Shown here: positions 48,241 to 60,200 of the stretch, one piece after another | Numbering within the stretch: the stretch's first letter is position 1 | How the letters are laid out: every line of letters begins with the position of its first letter | Assembly (NCBI RefSeq): GCF_932274485.2 | Contig: NC_065883.2 | Coordinates: forward strand, 73,367,839-73,431,838 | Source of the DNA: Patella vulgata | Lineage: Eukaryota > Mollusca > Gastropoda > Patellidae | Direction of reading: 5' to 3' | Length of the DNA stretch: 64,000 nt | The notes under the pieces: generated by a model | The model's input: only the letters and a program-made list of their open reading frames with translations | Databases searched by the model: none | What the model was told of the DNA's origin: nothing | Position numbers and translations under genes: made by a program

Positions 48241-48270
48241 TTATTCCAAAATCCTTCGAGTTGACGCCAT
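48241..48270 (-). promoter_or_regulatory. Upstream ORF in RGS22 5' leader
   Basis: ATGGCGTCAACT... encodes MASTRRILE and a stop, and ends 29 bases before the main ATG. The ATG context is good. If the transcript starts upstream of 48270 this uORF would be translated first and could lower or regulate RGS22 translation. Confidence 0.5.
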
Positions 48271-48370
48271 TATTTGTTTTTTGGCATTATTAATGTCAAT
48301 AAAATACTATTACATTGTTTATTCTCATTTCCTGACACACGAGGGAAAGAGAAGGGGTGCATGAGCAATG

Positions 48371-48425
48371 TGTTTATGGTTGCTAAGGTGCGAAACCCGC
48401 CATATTTGCCCTAAGCCAATTGCCC
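48371..48425 (-). promoter_or_regulatory. Probable RGS22 core promoter region
   Basis: Upstream of the first ATG lie, within 50 bases, an inverted CCAAT box (48416-48420 on plus), a YY1-like AAATATGGCGG (minus strand) and an RFX X-box half site GTTGCTAAGG (48379-48388). No TATA box was found. Function is inferred from motifs only. Confidence 0.35.
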
Positions 48426-49229
48426 TCTGGGAAGTCAAATTTAGCAGACGAATTAGACTTTTTCATTTGACACTTATGTTTTATGCACCGCGTTTTTTAC
48501 AAATAATTTCAATAAAAACGAAACCTGGGCTTTGTGTTACCTATTTATGGTAGTTACACGTTGTTGTTTTTTATTATTTTAAAACAAACTGTATATGAAA
48601 ATAATCCAAATGGGCTATCATATCTTTCTTCATGTCGATAAATCGACGATGGTTGAACAGTAGTATCGCTGTTATAATCGGCTTAAGAAAGGTGTGACAA
48701 GCATTATAGAACCACACTATATCCTTTATGACTTTATTGATTTTCAATATTGGTATTGTTAATAGTATCGTCTGCTCAAACCGCTAATAAAACCATGAAT
48801 ATCGACTATTAAGAGTAATCATAGATTGAGAATTATAGCTTCAGATCGCTGAAAATTGATTTATTAAACAATTTTTTCTTCTTCATTGAGCGTAATTATC
48901 TATAAAAAGGGTAACCATGTAGGCATAGACCCCCCCCCCCCCAAAAAAAAAACCCCAAAAAACAAACAAAACAAAAAATTAAAACAAAAAAAAAAACACA
49001 AGAAAAAAAACCAATTTGCAAAATGGTAGTCTAAATTTGTTACATTTTATATTTTTTTTTCTTTTTTCTTCACAGCAGGTCTCCACAGATGGCTGCCTCA
49101 TCGGAATATATAACTTTCCAAGTTATATGAGCTGTTCGATATAAAAATATAAAACATTTTTGGGGAAAACATGTTCTGGATCACAATGAATTCATGCAGT
49201 CCTAAGATTTTTAAATCCAGAGGCCTCCT

Positions 49230-49500
49230 GTAAACAATGAAAAAGAAATGAAATGGGGTATAACATCTTACTGTTCTGCTCCGACTGGGCTAACGAAGAC
49301 GGACATACATCATACAGTGTGCTATGAGGGAAATTTTGCCATGGACAGCCGTGTTGTGGCTTACTCTTTTAATGAATTCCAACTGCAGTCAAGGTTTTTT
49401 TATGTGCATGCCATTGTGTAGCCTTTTTTTTTTCATCCCATCTGAACAACTATACGTTGTCCATTGCCAGGGCCTCTGTCCTGCACCACTGACAAGGGGT
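49230..49500 (-). mobile_element. SINE-2 copy, head truncated
   Basis: Family tail and body (CTGTTCTGCTCCGACTGGGC) to CACTGACAAGGGG. A second fragment of the family lies at 49900-50115. Confidence 0.78.
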
Positions 49501-49526
49501 GTAAAAATAGAAAATTCAGGCTTGAA

Positions 49527-49753
49527 ATAGAGAGAGAAATGGGGTTTAACGTCCACTCGACACAAACTAGGTAATTTCGGGACTAACATATAGTTTTAAT
49601 TTTATTTCAATAGCAGTGGGAGGAAACCGGAGGGACCCAGAGAAAACCCACTGCTAAACCCCAACGCAAAAGCAAATTATTGAAATAAAATTGAACCATA
49701 TGTTAGGCCCAATATGACCTAGTTTGTGTTGGGTGGACCTTAATCTCCATTTG

Positions 49754-49785
<32 letters not shown>
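49527..49785. mobile_element. Inverted pair of SINE-1 fragments
   Basis: A minus fragment (49527-49648) meets a plus fragment (49650-49785) with TC tail. Confidence 0.75.
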
Positions 49786-49787
<2 letters not shown>

Positions 49788-50202
49788 TCATATCAAAATT
49801 TAATTTTCTAAACATATTTAACTGTGCACATATTACATGACATCTATTCTATAGCAGAACATTTCGGGTTTGGATTTCAAAAGCTAGTTTTATTTGCGGG
49901 GATGTTTTACTTTCACGCCAATGTGTACATGGGACCTTGGTTTTTCGACTTATCCAACAGACTAGACAACTGTTCCTTGTCGGGCCCTCTGTCCGGCACC
50001 ACTGACAAGGGAAAACCAAGTCGGTGAATCCAGATGAACTTTCTTAGCCAACACCATGGGGCAAACAAACAACCTCCAGACTAATGAGCCAGCGTCTTAC
50101 TCACTTAGCCACTGTGGCTTATGAAGACCGGTTTACAAGATAACTTTTGCTCGGACAGCTGTACTCTAGTCTACTCTTCTTATGAATTGCAACTGTCAAA
50201 GA

Positions 50203-50495
50203 TCATCCAGATTTTCCGGCGTGGTTCCCCCTTGTCAGTGATGCAGGACGGAGGGCCTGACAAGGATATCTGTCTAGTCCTTCGGATGAGACAGAAAACC
50301 GAGGTCCCGTGTATACATTGGAATGCACGTAAAAGATCCCTTGGCAGTTGGAATTCGATATAAGAGTAGGCCGTAGTGCCGCTGTCCGGGCAAAATTTCC
50401 CTCATAGCACACTGTATGGCGTATGCCCGTCTTCATTAGCCCAGGTTAGGAGCAGAACAGTAGGACGTTAAACTCCATTTCATTTCATTTCATTT
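50203..50495 (+). mobile_element. SINE-2 nested in an older SINE-2
   Basis: A head-truncated plus copy splits a minus copy (50100-50202, 50496-50565). CTGTCAAAGAT is repeated at both junctions, so this is a true nested insertion. Confidence 0.8.
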
Positions 50496-50596
50496 CTGTC
50501 AAAGATTCTTTTACGTGTATGCAAAGGTGTACACAGGACCTCAGTTTTTCATCGCATCCAAATGATTAAATAAGAGGAAACCCCATTTCACACAGA

Positions 50597-51032
50597 TAAA
50601 CAGAGAGAGAAATGGGGTTAAACATCCACTGACACAAACTAGGTCATTTTGGGACTAACATATGGTTCAGTTTTATTTCAATAATTCGCTTGCGCGTAGG
50701 GGTTTTTAGCAGTGGGAGGAATCAGTGAAAACCCACAAGGCTGGGAGAGAGAGAGAGAGAGAGAGACAGAGAGATGGGGTTTAAGTCCACTTGATACAAA
50801 CTAGGTCATTTCGGGACTAACACATGGTTCAATTTTATTTCAATAATGCGCTTGCCCATAGGGGTCTTTAGCAGTGGGAGGAAACCGGAGGAGCCGGAGA
50901 AAACCCACGAGGTTGGACAGACGACCCAACTCCTTGTCACGTACAACCAGGGAATCAAAACCACGGCAGTTGACTCAATGACAGACCTCATGATACAGCT
51001 TGCACGCACTACCCCCCCCCCCCAGCCCTTTC
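50597..51032 (-). mobile_element. Two tandem SINE-1 copies
   Basis: Truncated copy 50597-50743, then a near-complete copy 50744-51032 ending in a C run. Confidence 0.8.
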
Positions 51033-52242
51033 ACACAGGGAACAAACAAAAAACCAAAGATAATAAAAGATTATTTATTTTATTTCTATTGATGAAAAGT
51101 ATCATGATTATAAAACACACACAAAATGTCATTCTATATTGCCGAGGCCTTACTCACAGAAACTAATAACTAATATATTTAACACAGAGGCCTAGAGCAG
51201 GTCATTTAAGAGACTGGATGATCATATCAGACTATTCCTGCCATTTTACTAGAGAGCAGGAACACTTGTTTAGACTAGCCCAGCATGAGAAAATATATGA
51301 GTTTAAAAGTTTTTGCGAATAACATCCCCAAATGTGTTTTTTTTTTCTTAAATGTCCGTTTACACAAAATATTATGACATGATCCAAATATAGAATAATA
51401 CATGGCTAGAAGGCCAGTTCTAATATCCCAATTATTCAAATATAGTGGATAAATAAAAAGGCCCAATCCCTAGAAAAATATCTTATTTCTCTTTCAAATC
51501 TCTTGCGTTTAGCAGGAACTTTGCAAAATGGTATTTGAAACCAGGCCAAATCAACGAATTACTATAGATTTCAAGGTTTAAAATAAAACCTAGTGCATAT
51601 AAAGATATTACTTTGTTGAAAGCATTAACATCAATATTATCATCTATAAACTCAGGCGCTGATCCAGAGGGGTGTGTGTCCTGAGTCCTGAGGGGGGGTG
51701 GGGGTGTCCTGGCCCGAAATAGTGGAAAATGGTATCTACATCGTTCTATTATTCCAGATCTGAAATCTCCAGACCCACTCCTGCTGAAAATGTTTGGATT
51801 CCTGTCTAGCAACTTGTTAATTTTGTTATTTTTCTAGAAACTGGGCGTTGAAACTGTTAATGATATATAATATATTTACGCTACGTTAAAACAACATCGT
51901 GATATATTTATTAATATTGACATGGAAAATAACAATTATAGAATATATAAGTACTTTAATATGTAATAGTTTATGTACAAACAGTTTTAACAAATTTCTC
52001 TTAACTCTAAACAAGAAAAGACATAATCTTAAAATATAAATGAGCAATGGTTTGCCCAACTTCAATGGCAATAGAATTTGCTAAAATATAAAAGAATAGA
52101 CTTTATTAATTTGTAAACACTTTCCAACAAATTTTCAAGACTTACGCCACATCAATTTGATTTTCTGATCGTTCCGGAACACCTGTTAAAATTTTGCTTA
52201 TTTATTCAGAAATAAGACTAATTTCAAAACAAATGTTATCAG

Positions 52243-52557
52243 AATTATTAATTAGACATTAGTTAACTTATCCAGAACATAATCAACTCTTGATGCCATT
52301 GCTAGCCTGCGATATTTAGCGGATTGTAATACATTTTTTGAAAAATAATTAAACGTAAAAATGGATAATCGAGACTTTGTTGTTTTATCGTACCGACTTT
52401 AGTAATGATGAGCCTAAAATTGAAAAGCTAATATCTTGGTTCAGAGTGGAGCAATTTGAAGGAAATTTTCAGCATATTCAATTTACACTATCTATTTTTT
52501 AACTATTATAACGAGAACTATCAACTCTTTATCTAATCACTCATAATGACCCTTTAA
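52243..52557. mobile_element. MITE-A copy, reversed, one end missing
   Basis: Body from TAATTAGACATTAGTTAACT to the CATAATG/TTAA end. Another small fragment lies at 61550-61610. Confidence 0.75.
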
Positions 52558-54578
52558 AATCTTTTCGTTTCAACCTTTTAAGTTTGGAATTTTAAATAAA
52601 ACATCTTTCACGTGATTCAAGGGGCTATTTATTTATCACGACCATGAGAAAGCGGAAGAGAGAGAGAACTGGGGTTTAACGTCCACTTGACACAAACTTA
52701 GTCATTTCGGGACTAACAGGGGAATCCCCGCCAGTTGACTAAATAACAGACCTTATGATACAGCGCGTCCACCCCCCACCCACCCCCCACCCACCCCTCA
52801 CGACCACAAAGAACAGAAAATCAAATGGGTGTGGCCTTTTGGTTAACTTTACAAATATTCGCGAAAAAATCGGCTACAATTCTTACATCCCTCTGCTCTG
52901 ACATTTATTAATTCATCACATAGAATATTTCTTTAAAATTAAAGACACTTGTTAAAATTTCCCCACAGGAAATTATATTTTGATTTTAGAATTAAATTTT
53001 TCAAATTTGTAATTTTCCAACTGTTGAAAAGCTTAACAAATTTTTAAACCAAACTAATAAGCAAATCTCAAAAATATTGAGATCATTTTAAATCGGATTA
53101 AGAGATAGAGTCTCCATACCTAACAAATACCTGACAAAACTAGACACAGGTAAAACAGACTAATCAACAGGTATTACATATTCCTATTTTCTAAAGTATC
53201 AGCTCTATTTTGATCATTATAATATTCAACAAATTCAATAATTCTTAAATTACGGTATACAATGTACTGCCACATTAAAATGTGGGTATATACTAAAAAT
53301 GAAAGTACATCAGGTGACAAAGTGAATGAAAAATAATTGAATGAAAAATCAAGAAAAAAAATTGAATTAAGAGCCCCCTCTTTACATTCGAAAGCAGAAA
53401 GTCTTTTTTATCCTCAATAAAAGCAAAATCCCAGAAAAAATGATTTTGTTGTTGTGTGGATTTTATTGTTATCCTTTTGTCATTTTTATCAACCCTCAAT
53501 AACTATTTGAAGTATCTTTTAACATTTTTATAGATATGTGCATTATCACAAGAGTGCCTATTCCGTCATTGAGCTACTGTCATTTAGCTCAATTTTAACA
53601 GACAATATTTAATACAGAAAATCTCTAGGGATCGACAGATTATCCACAGTATTTGTGGCATGTAAAATGCAAGTTTCTGTATAGTAGCTGTACATGTACT
53701 TTATCAATTAACCAACAAGATATTTTTTTACCAAATCTCTGGGACTTCTTTTCATTTGAACCAAAAACCACATCAGAAAATAACAAACTTTTATCACAAA
53801 ATCAAACGAAAAGAAAATGTCGAGGGTAAAATACTCTTAAATTTGTGCTAAAAAAGCTAGGCAGTACACAATTATTATTAAATCAACAAAAACAATGTTT
53901 ATTTATAAATATATCAATTTATTTACTTATTGCGATATTTCCTTTAATCATTACATAGTTAAAATTGATTAAATAACAATAAAGGTCAAACGGATTAAGA
54001 CAGATCTTAATTTACTTTCAGCTTTCAGTTTTGTTTGAGAGTATCAACGAGATATATACTTTTTATTATATGTTCCTTTTAATCTATTGAATGAGGGTTC
54101 AACAGTTAGGACTCCAACTCCTTAGACATTTGACCTTGAAATTCTAAACTAATTGTAGATCTTTTTTTAATCCGATTGAATAAGAATTAAACTTAAATTT
54201 AAAAAGTTATTAATGTTATGTACTGCCTGCCTGGAAGATACATAAACCATACACAATGTACTGGTACTACAAATACAAAACAGTACATTTTTTATTTACA
54301 AAAAAAAAAAGAATTAATATACTGAATTACAACAACTTCAAATCATATCCAAAATTATATGTATATATAATTAACACCTGGCAAGGTGCTAGCATGAACA
54401 GAAAAAAGGATATCCTAGCGTAATTACACTCAGCGCACATGATTGGCAGATTTTCATGTGTGCCATGAATTACAAAATGTTTTTTTTCAATGTCTATAAT
54501 TTGTTTTACATAAAACTGTAATAGAAAAATAAACATTGAAATCAGACCATCAAGACTATAGAATTGTTCCATTTTTGT

Positions 54579-54722
54579 TTGTGTGATTTTTGTAAACTTA
54601 AAAGTAAACAAAATGAAATATTCTTACTAAATTCATAGTAATATTATTTTTCTTTGTGATTTTTATAAACTTAAAAGTAACAAAATCAAGTATTCTTACT
54701 AAATTCATAGTACTATTATTTT
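54579..54722. repeat. 70-bp tandem duplication in probable HIF 3' UTR
   Basis: GTGATTTTTGTAAACTTAAA and its downstream bases recur once with small changes. Confidence 0.82.
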
Positions 54723-55263
54723 TCAAGTTGTAAATGGCTAAATGCTCTACGAAAATGGACTTAATTTATTGTACGTACATGCATGCTGCCTAGAAGAAAA
54801 TATATCAAGTTCAAATATATTTAAAAGGGAAATTTCTAATTCAAACTTTCTAAAATAACACTGCTAACCCAAATCGAAAAATATAGCTTTTTTTTTACTC
54901 TGAAATTCCATTGAATGAATCCAAATAAATATGGTAAATGAAACCACACAAAATTCATGTGAACTAAATAATCATCATTCAATGATATTTTTTTAAAATT
55001 GAAAAATTAAAAAATTAAAAATAATGGTAGATGCATTTAGTTGTTGATTTTCGATCTTCATAAAAATAAGAAAATAACAATACAAATCAATTATCCAGAG
55101 ATTCACATTCACATGTTATTGGTTAAAGTTATTTAATATTTTAAATACGCAGCTTTAGAAGAACAAAGAAAAATTTTGGGCAACATTCAGCAATTTTAGG
55201 GAAAAATTCATGTTTTATTCTTGGTTTGTTATAAAGAATGAACAAGCCAACAGTGAGGCTGAT

Positions 55264-55823
55264 GTCCCCCGCCGAAATAGGAAAATAATTAGAGGACACA
55301 TATAAAAATCAAATTGCGTATCGCTCTGCTTACCCTGAGCAGAAAATGCTCATTATCAAACTTAGTCAAGGTATTACTGTAATGAAACTATACACCAAGT
55401 TTCATCAATCTCACTTAATTAGAACTAAAGTTATCGTGTCCCAAAGCATCAACCAATCAAATTGCTTATCTCTGCTTACCCTAAGTGGAAAATGCTCATC
55501 TTCGAACTCCATCAAGGCATTGACCTAATCAACACATACACCAAGTTTGAACATTCTAGCTCAATTAGGAAGAGAGTTATCGTGCCCCAAAGCATCAACC
55601 AATCAAATTGCTTATCTCTGCTTACCCTAAGTGGAAAATGCTCATCTTCGAACTCCATCAAGGCATTGACCTAATAAACACATACACCAAGTTTGAACAT
55701 TCTAGCTCAATTAGGAAGAGAGTTATTGTGTCCCAAAAAGTGTGACGGACAGACAGACGGACAGACAGACAGACGGACGAACCCATTTTAATAGTCCCCT
55801 GCTTTCTTCGAAAGGCGGGGGAC
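55264..55823. mobile_element. Short TIR element with internal tandem units
   Basis: Starts GTCCCCCGCC and ends GGCGGGGGAC. Inside, a unit of about 170 bases (GCTTACCCTAAGTGGAAAAT) is repeated, followed by an ACGG/ACAG microsatellite. A related worn copy lies at 555-915. Confidence 0.75.
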
Positions 55824-57006
55824 AATATGATCTTTTAAAATTTGCACCTTGAAATATGGGCAAAATTTTATAGGAACTATAGCACCTGAAAGTAAAAATA
55901 TCTTGCATAATGTGTTCACGAAATGAAAGCATTGTCATCTTCTTACTATTATGATGAGGGAAAGAATATGACTGCCAATGTTCACACACCAAGTAAAACC
56001 TCATCATACCAAAATTCAAAATACATACTTAAATAATTAACATACAATTTCTGAATATATTCAGCAAATCCAAAATACAACTAATTTACATGATAAATAT
56101 ATCGGGTACCGGGTAGTCATTATATGAAACTAACTGGGCATGGATGTTACTTCCCAAAATTTCATAACTATGTTTGCGAGATTATGTTTGCATGATAATT
56201 TGGGGATGAGAAACTGAGCCCCAAGTATTTGTTATTCTTGTGTTTATTCTTGGGGTCGTCACTCTTCGAAAAAAGCCTAAGGCTCCACAAATTTATTAGA
56301 AACTTGGCATCGATTGACAGACTTCAAGTTTTGATATGACATCACAATTTCAAGATGGCTGCGATGATGTCATGTTATCTTCCTGGTCCAAAGTACTGGT
56401 TTTATTACAGATGATAAATGGAATATTAGTAAGAACAAGCTTGGAAACAAACCACCTACCACTGATTGACAACGTCACTCACAATTTCACTGCTTTCTGT
56501 CATTTTGTCGAACACAAATTTACCTCCCTTTGATATTTTTATTGACTTCGTTAATACATGTCCATTGTCCGATACAAAGATATTGTCACTTATATACAAC
56601 TAGGATCATTATTTCCATGGAATTCTTACTCGAAAATGCCAGAGATGATTATGAGCTGAAATGCTTTATGAAAGTGAAAAATGTTTCCTAGAAAAAAATC
56701 AAGTCCAAATTCAAACCCAATTTTTGAAATAATTAATTTTATTCATGATGTAAAAACAGAAAATCATTTCTTTTAATTAAATCCCAAAAAAGTTTGATAC
56801 CAACCAATATGGACTTGTTTTATCTAGGAAACCGAGACCCAGATATTTTGTGCTAATTTAAACAATACATTCCCTTTGTCTAATTAAAAATCTCCTTATA
56901 TGGCTACATCAACAACTTGAGATATATATATATACATACATATATATATATATATGTCTAAAATAAAATGGCAGAACAAAACAAAACATGCGGTATGAAC
57001 AATCTG

Positions 57007-57189
57007 TTAATTTTTATTGGGTATTGAAGGTCTAATCTTATAGCCTGGTACATCAACGTCTAACGCACGTAATAAATCGGCTCCCTGTAATAAATTTGAA
57101 TTTTGTATTGGTGCGTTGACCTCATAGTCTTGTTGTGTTAGACCAGGCAGTAGGTACGATAGACACTGTGATGATGTTAATATTTGGTT
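57007..57189 (-). CDS. HIF1A: HIF-alpha last exon: C-terminal transactivation domain and stop
   Basis: Acceptor tttatttcag; stop TAA at 57007-57009. LLPGLTQQDYEVNAPIQ and LLQGADLLRALD match the human CBP/p300-binding C-TAD. The Asn in EVNAP is the FIH hydroxylation site. Compared with human, the Cys at N minus 3 is Tyr, and after LLRALD there is a longer tail (about 16 residues against three). Confidence 0.95.
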   Translation of the reverse strand, partial: NQILTSSQCLSYLLPGLTQQDYEVNAPIQNSNLLQGADLLRALDVDVPGYKIRPSIPNKN

Positions 57190-57224
57190 CTGAAATAAAA
57201 ATAATAAATACCAATAAACATCTG

Positions 57225-57263
<39 letters not shown>

Positions 57264-60200
57264 TTTAACATCAACTTGACATAAACTAGGTCATTTTGGG
57301 ACTAACATATGGTTCAATTTTATTTCGTTAATTTGCTTCCGCGTAGGGGTCTAATATTGTCCAGTAGCAGTGAGAGGAAACTGGAGGACTGAGCGAAAAC
57401 CAATGAGGCTGTCACGTACAATAATAATAATAATAATAATACATGCCACTTGACTCAATGAACATGTGGAGTGGAGTGGAACAGGGTTTTAATGCCTCAT
57501 CCCCTACCATACTTCGGTCATTTTGAGACAATCATATGGTAATTTTTATTTCCATGTTTATTTTTATTTCCATGTTTACATGTGTAATGAATATGAAATG
57601 AAATGGGGTTTAGTGTCCTACTCTTCTGCTCCGATTGGGGTAATGAAGACAGGCATACGTCATACAGTGTGCTACGAGGGAAATTTTGTCCAGACAGTGC
57701 CGCTACGGCCTACTCTTATTACGAATTTCAACTGTCAAGGGTTCTTTTATGTCCACGCCAATGTGTACACAGGACCTCATCATTTTTTTGTCCCATCCGA
57801 ATGACTAGACAGCTGTCCTTGTCAGGCTCTCCGTCCTGCATCACTGACAAGGGGGAACCATGCTGGAAAATCTGGATGAACTATCTCGGCCAATGCCAGA
57901 CTAGCGAGCCAGCGTCCTACCCACTAAGCCACCATGGCTTCATTTTTTAGATTTTAAGACATTATTACAAGAAATTAAAGATTGCTTCATTAAATCAACA
58001 GAAAGAAATTTTGACCTAATAAGATGGTCATTAATGATCTTGACCAATTTTTCTTGAATGTCAATATTTTCCATTTATTCGAAAATTTAAAACAAAATTC
58101 ATTTTAACAGAGAAAGAGAGAAAAGGGGTTTAACGTCTACTCGACACAAACTAGGTCATTTTGGGACTAACAGATGGTTCAATTTTATTTCAATAATTTG
58201 CTTGCGCGTAGGGGTCATTAGCAATGGAAGGAAACCGGAGGGCCCGGAGAAAACCCAAGAGGCTGGACAGACGACCCTACTCCTTGTCACGTTCATTTTA
58301 ACAGTGATAACTTACATGCCCTCCTGATCTGATTGAATCACGACCTCTACCACTCCCATCATTAAAATTCATGAATGGTGATTTGACCTTATATCCATGG
58401 CTACGATCTTCACCAGTCAGTAGTAAGTTTAATAATACACTATCTCGACTGTTACCATTCATCCCTAAAATTACATAATTATTAAATATACAAATATTCA
58501 AATCTATAATAAAAGATACAAATATTCAAATCTAATGTGTGTGTGTGAGAGAGAGAGATAGAAAGAAGGACTAACATATGGTTCATCTTTATTTCAATAA
58601 TTTGCTTGCATGTAGAGGGAGAGAGAGAGAGAGAGAAGGGGTTTAACCTCCACTCAACACAAACTAGGTCATTTTGGGACTAACATATAGTTTAGTTTTA
58701 TTTCGATAATTCGCTTGCGCATAGGAGTCTTTAGCAGTGGGAGGAAACCGGAGGACCCAGAGAAACCCCATGAGGTTGGACAGGCGACCCTACTCCTTGT
58801 CACATGCCAGTTGACTCAATGACAGACCTTATGATACAGCACGCATGTTCTAACCATTTGGCTATCCAACCCCCCAAATCTAATTAGAAATAATTCTAAT
58901 TTGGTTTTCTAAAAAGAGTAAGTATACTCTGAAATTTGAATACAATAACTCGAAGTCAGAGGTGTCCAACTCATTTTGATTCAGGAGCCACATAAACTAA
59001 AATTTTACATCAAGTAGGTCAAAGATATACAAAAATATCAAGATAAAGAAAGTTTTATTGATTTAATTGACTAAAATCATTACATATTATAATGTGATAC
59101 AATAGAGACCGGTTTCCAAATTGCAAAGATATAATATTAAACACAACATACTCTTGTATTACAAACAACTCAGATATGTAAGTGGGCTGGAGATATATTG
59201 ACCTTTACTGAATTTTAAAAACAAAGCCAAACGTCCTTGAACCAGGTAATTTTTTAGACTGGTTTCCAAATTGTCAAGATATAATACTGAACACAATGTT
59301 CTCTTGTATTACATACAACTTAAATATCTATGACTTACGGCACAGAAGTCAGAGTTTTACTGAAACCCGAAAACAATAATAAACGATTCTACTGCTAGTT
59401 TCTAAGAATTATCGACACATGTCAGTTTGTTGAAATTTGTTCCACGGGTCACATTTAAACCTGTTGAACCGATGAGGTCACAATAGTTAAACTGTTTTGG
59501 CATAAGTTATGTGTGAACGCAACAATATCCTGTATTAAAACAAAACAGCTCTATTAAACAAGTTTAAATATAAACGAAATGAAATGGGGTTTAATGTCCT
59601 ATTCTGCTCCGGCTGGGCAAATGAAGACTGGTATACACCATACAGTGTGCTATGAGACAAATTTTGCCCAGACAGCAGTGTTATGACCTACTCTTTTATC
59701 GAATTCAAACTGCCAGGGGATCTTTTACGTGCACGCCAATGGGTACACGGGACCTCTGTTTTTCATTCCAACCAATCGACTAGACAATTTTCCTTATCCG
59801 GCCCTCCGTTCTGCAACACTGACAAGGGGAAAACACCCTGGGAAATCCTGAGGAGCGAACCCACGACCTCCAGGCTAGCAAGCCAGCATCTTACTCACTT
59901 AACCACTGTGACTCCCCGTTTAAATATATGCGTTTAAACAGCCGATTAAGACTACTCTGAAATCTCTCCAACATGCAATAATGCAGCATGCTTAAAACCC
60001 ACGACCTCCAGACTAGCGAGCCAGCATCTTACTCACTTAACCACTGTGACTCCCCGTTTAAATATAAACGTCTGAACGGACAAATAAGACTACTCTGACA
60101 TCTCTCCACCATGCAATAATACAGCATGCTTAAAATCTCTAATTAAAACTCACACATATGTTCAAACTGACCTAACAATGGTGAAGCGTTTAACTCCACA

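Larger units (their letters stand above)
48426..52799. other. Intergenic region between HIF-alpha and RGS22
   Basis: No coding exon was recognised. It holds a C-run/A-run low-complexity tract (48930-49010), several SINE-1 and SINE-2 copies (49230-51030), one TTAA-type MITE (52243-52557) and otherwise AT-rich sequence. Confidence 0.6.
52800..57006 (-). other. AT-rich region, probably long HIF-alpha 3' UTR
   Basis: After the HIF stop there are over 4 kb of AT-rich sequence with few SINEs, many AATAAA-like and AUUUA-like words on the minus strand, and no further exon in frame. A long 3' UTR is plausible but the polyadenylation site cannot be fixed by eye. A TIR element at 55264-55823 interrupts it. 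Confidence 0.4.

Noticed and set aside
51483-51812. 109-codon minus frame
   Set aside because: No exon borders in phase with either gene, no recognisable motif, includes a C/G-rich low-complexity stretch.
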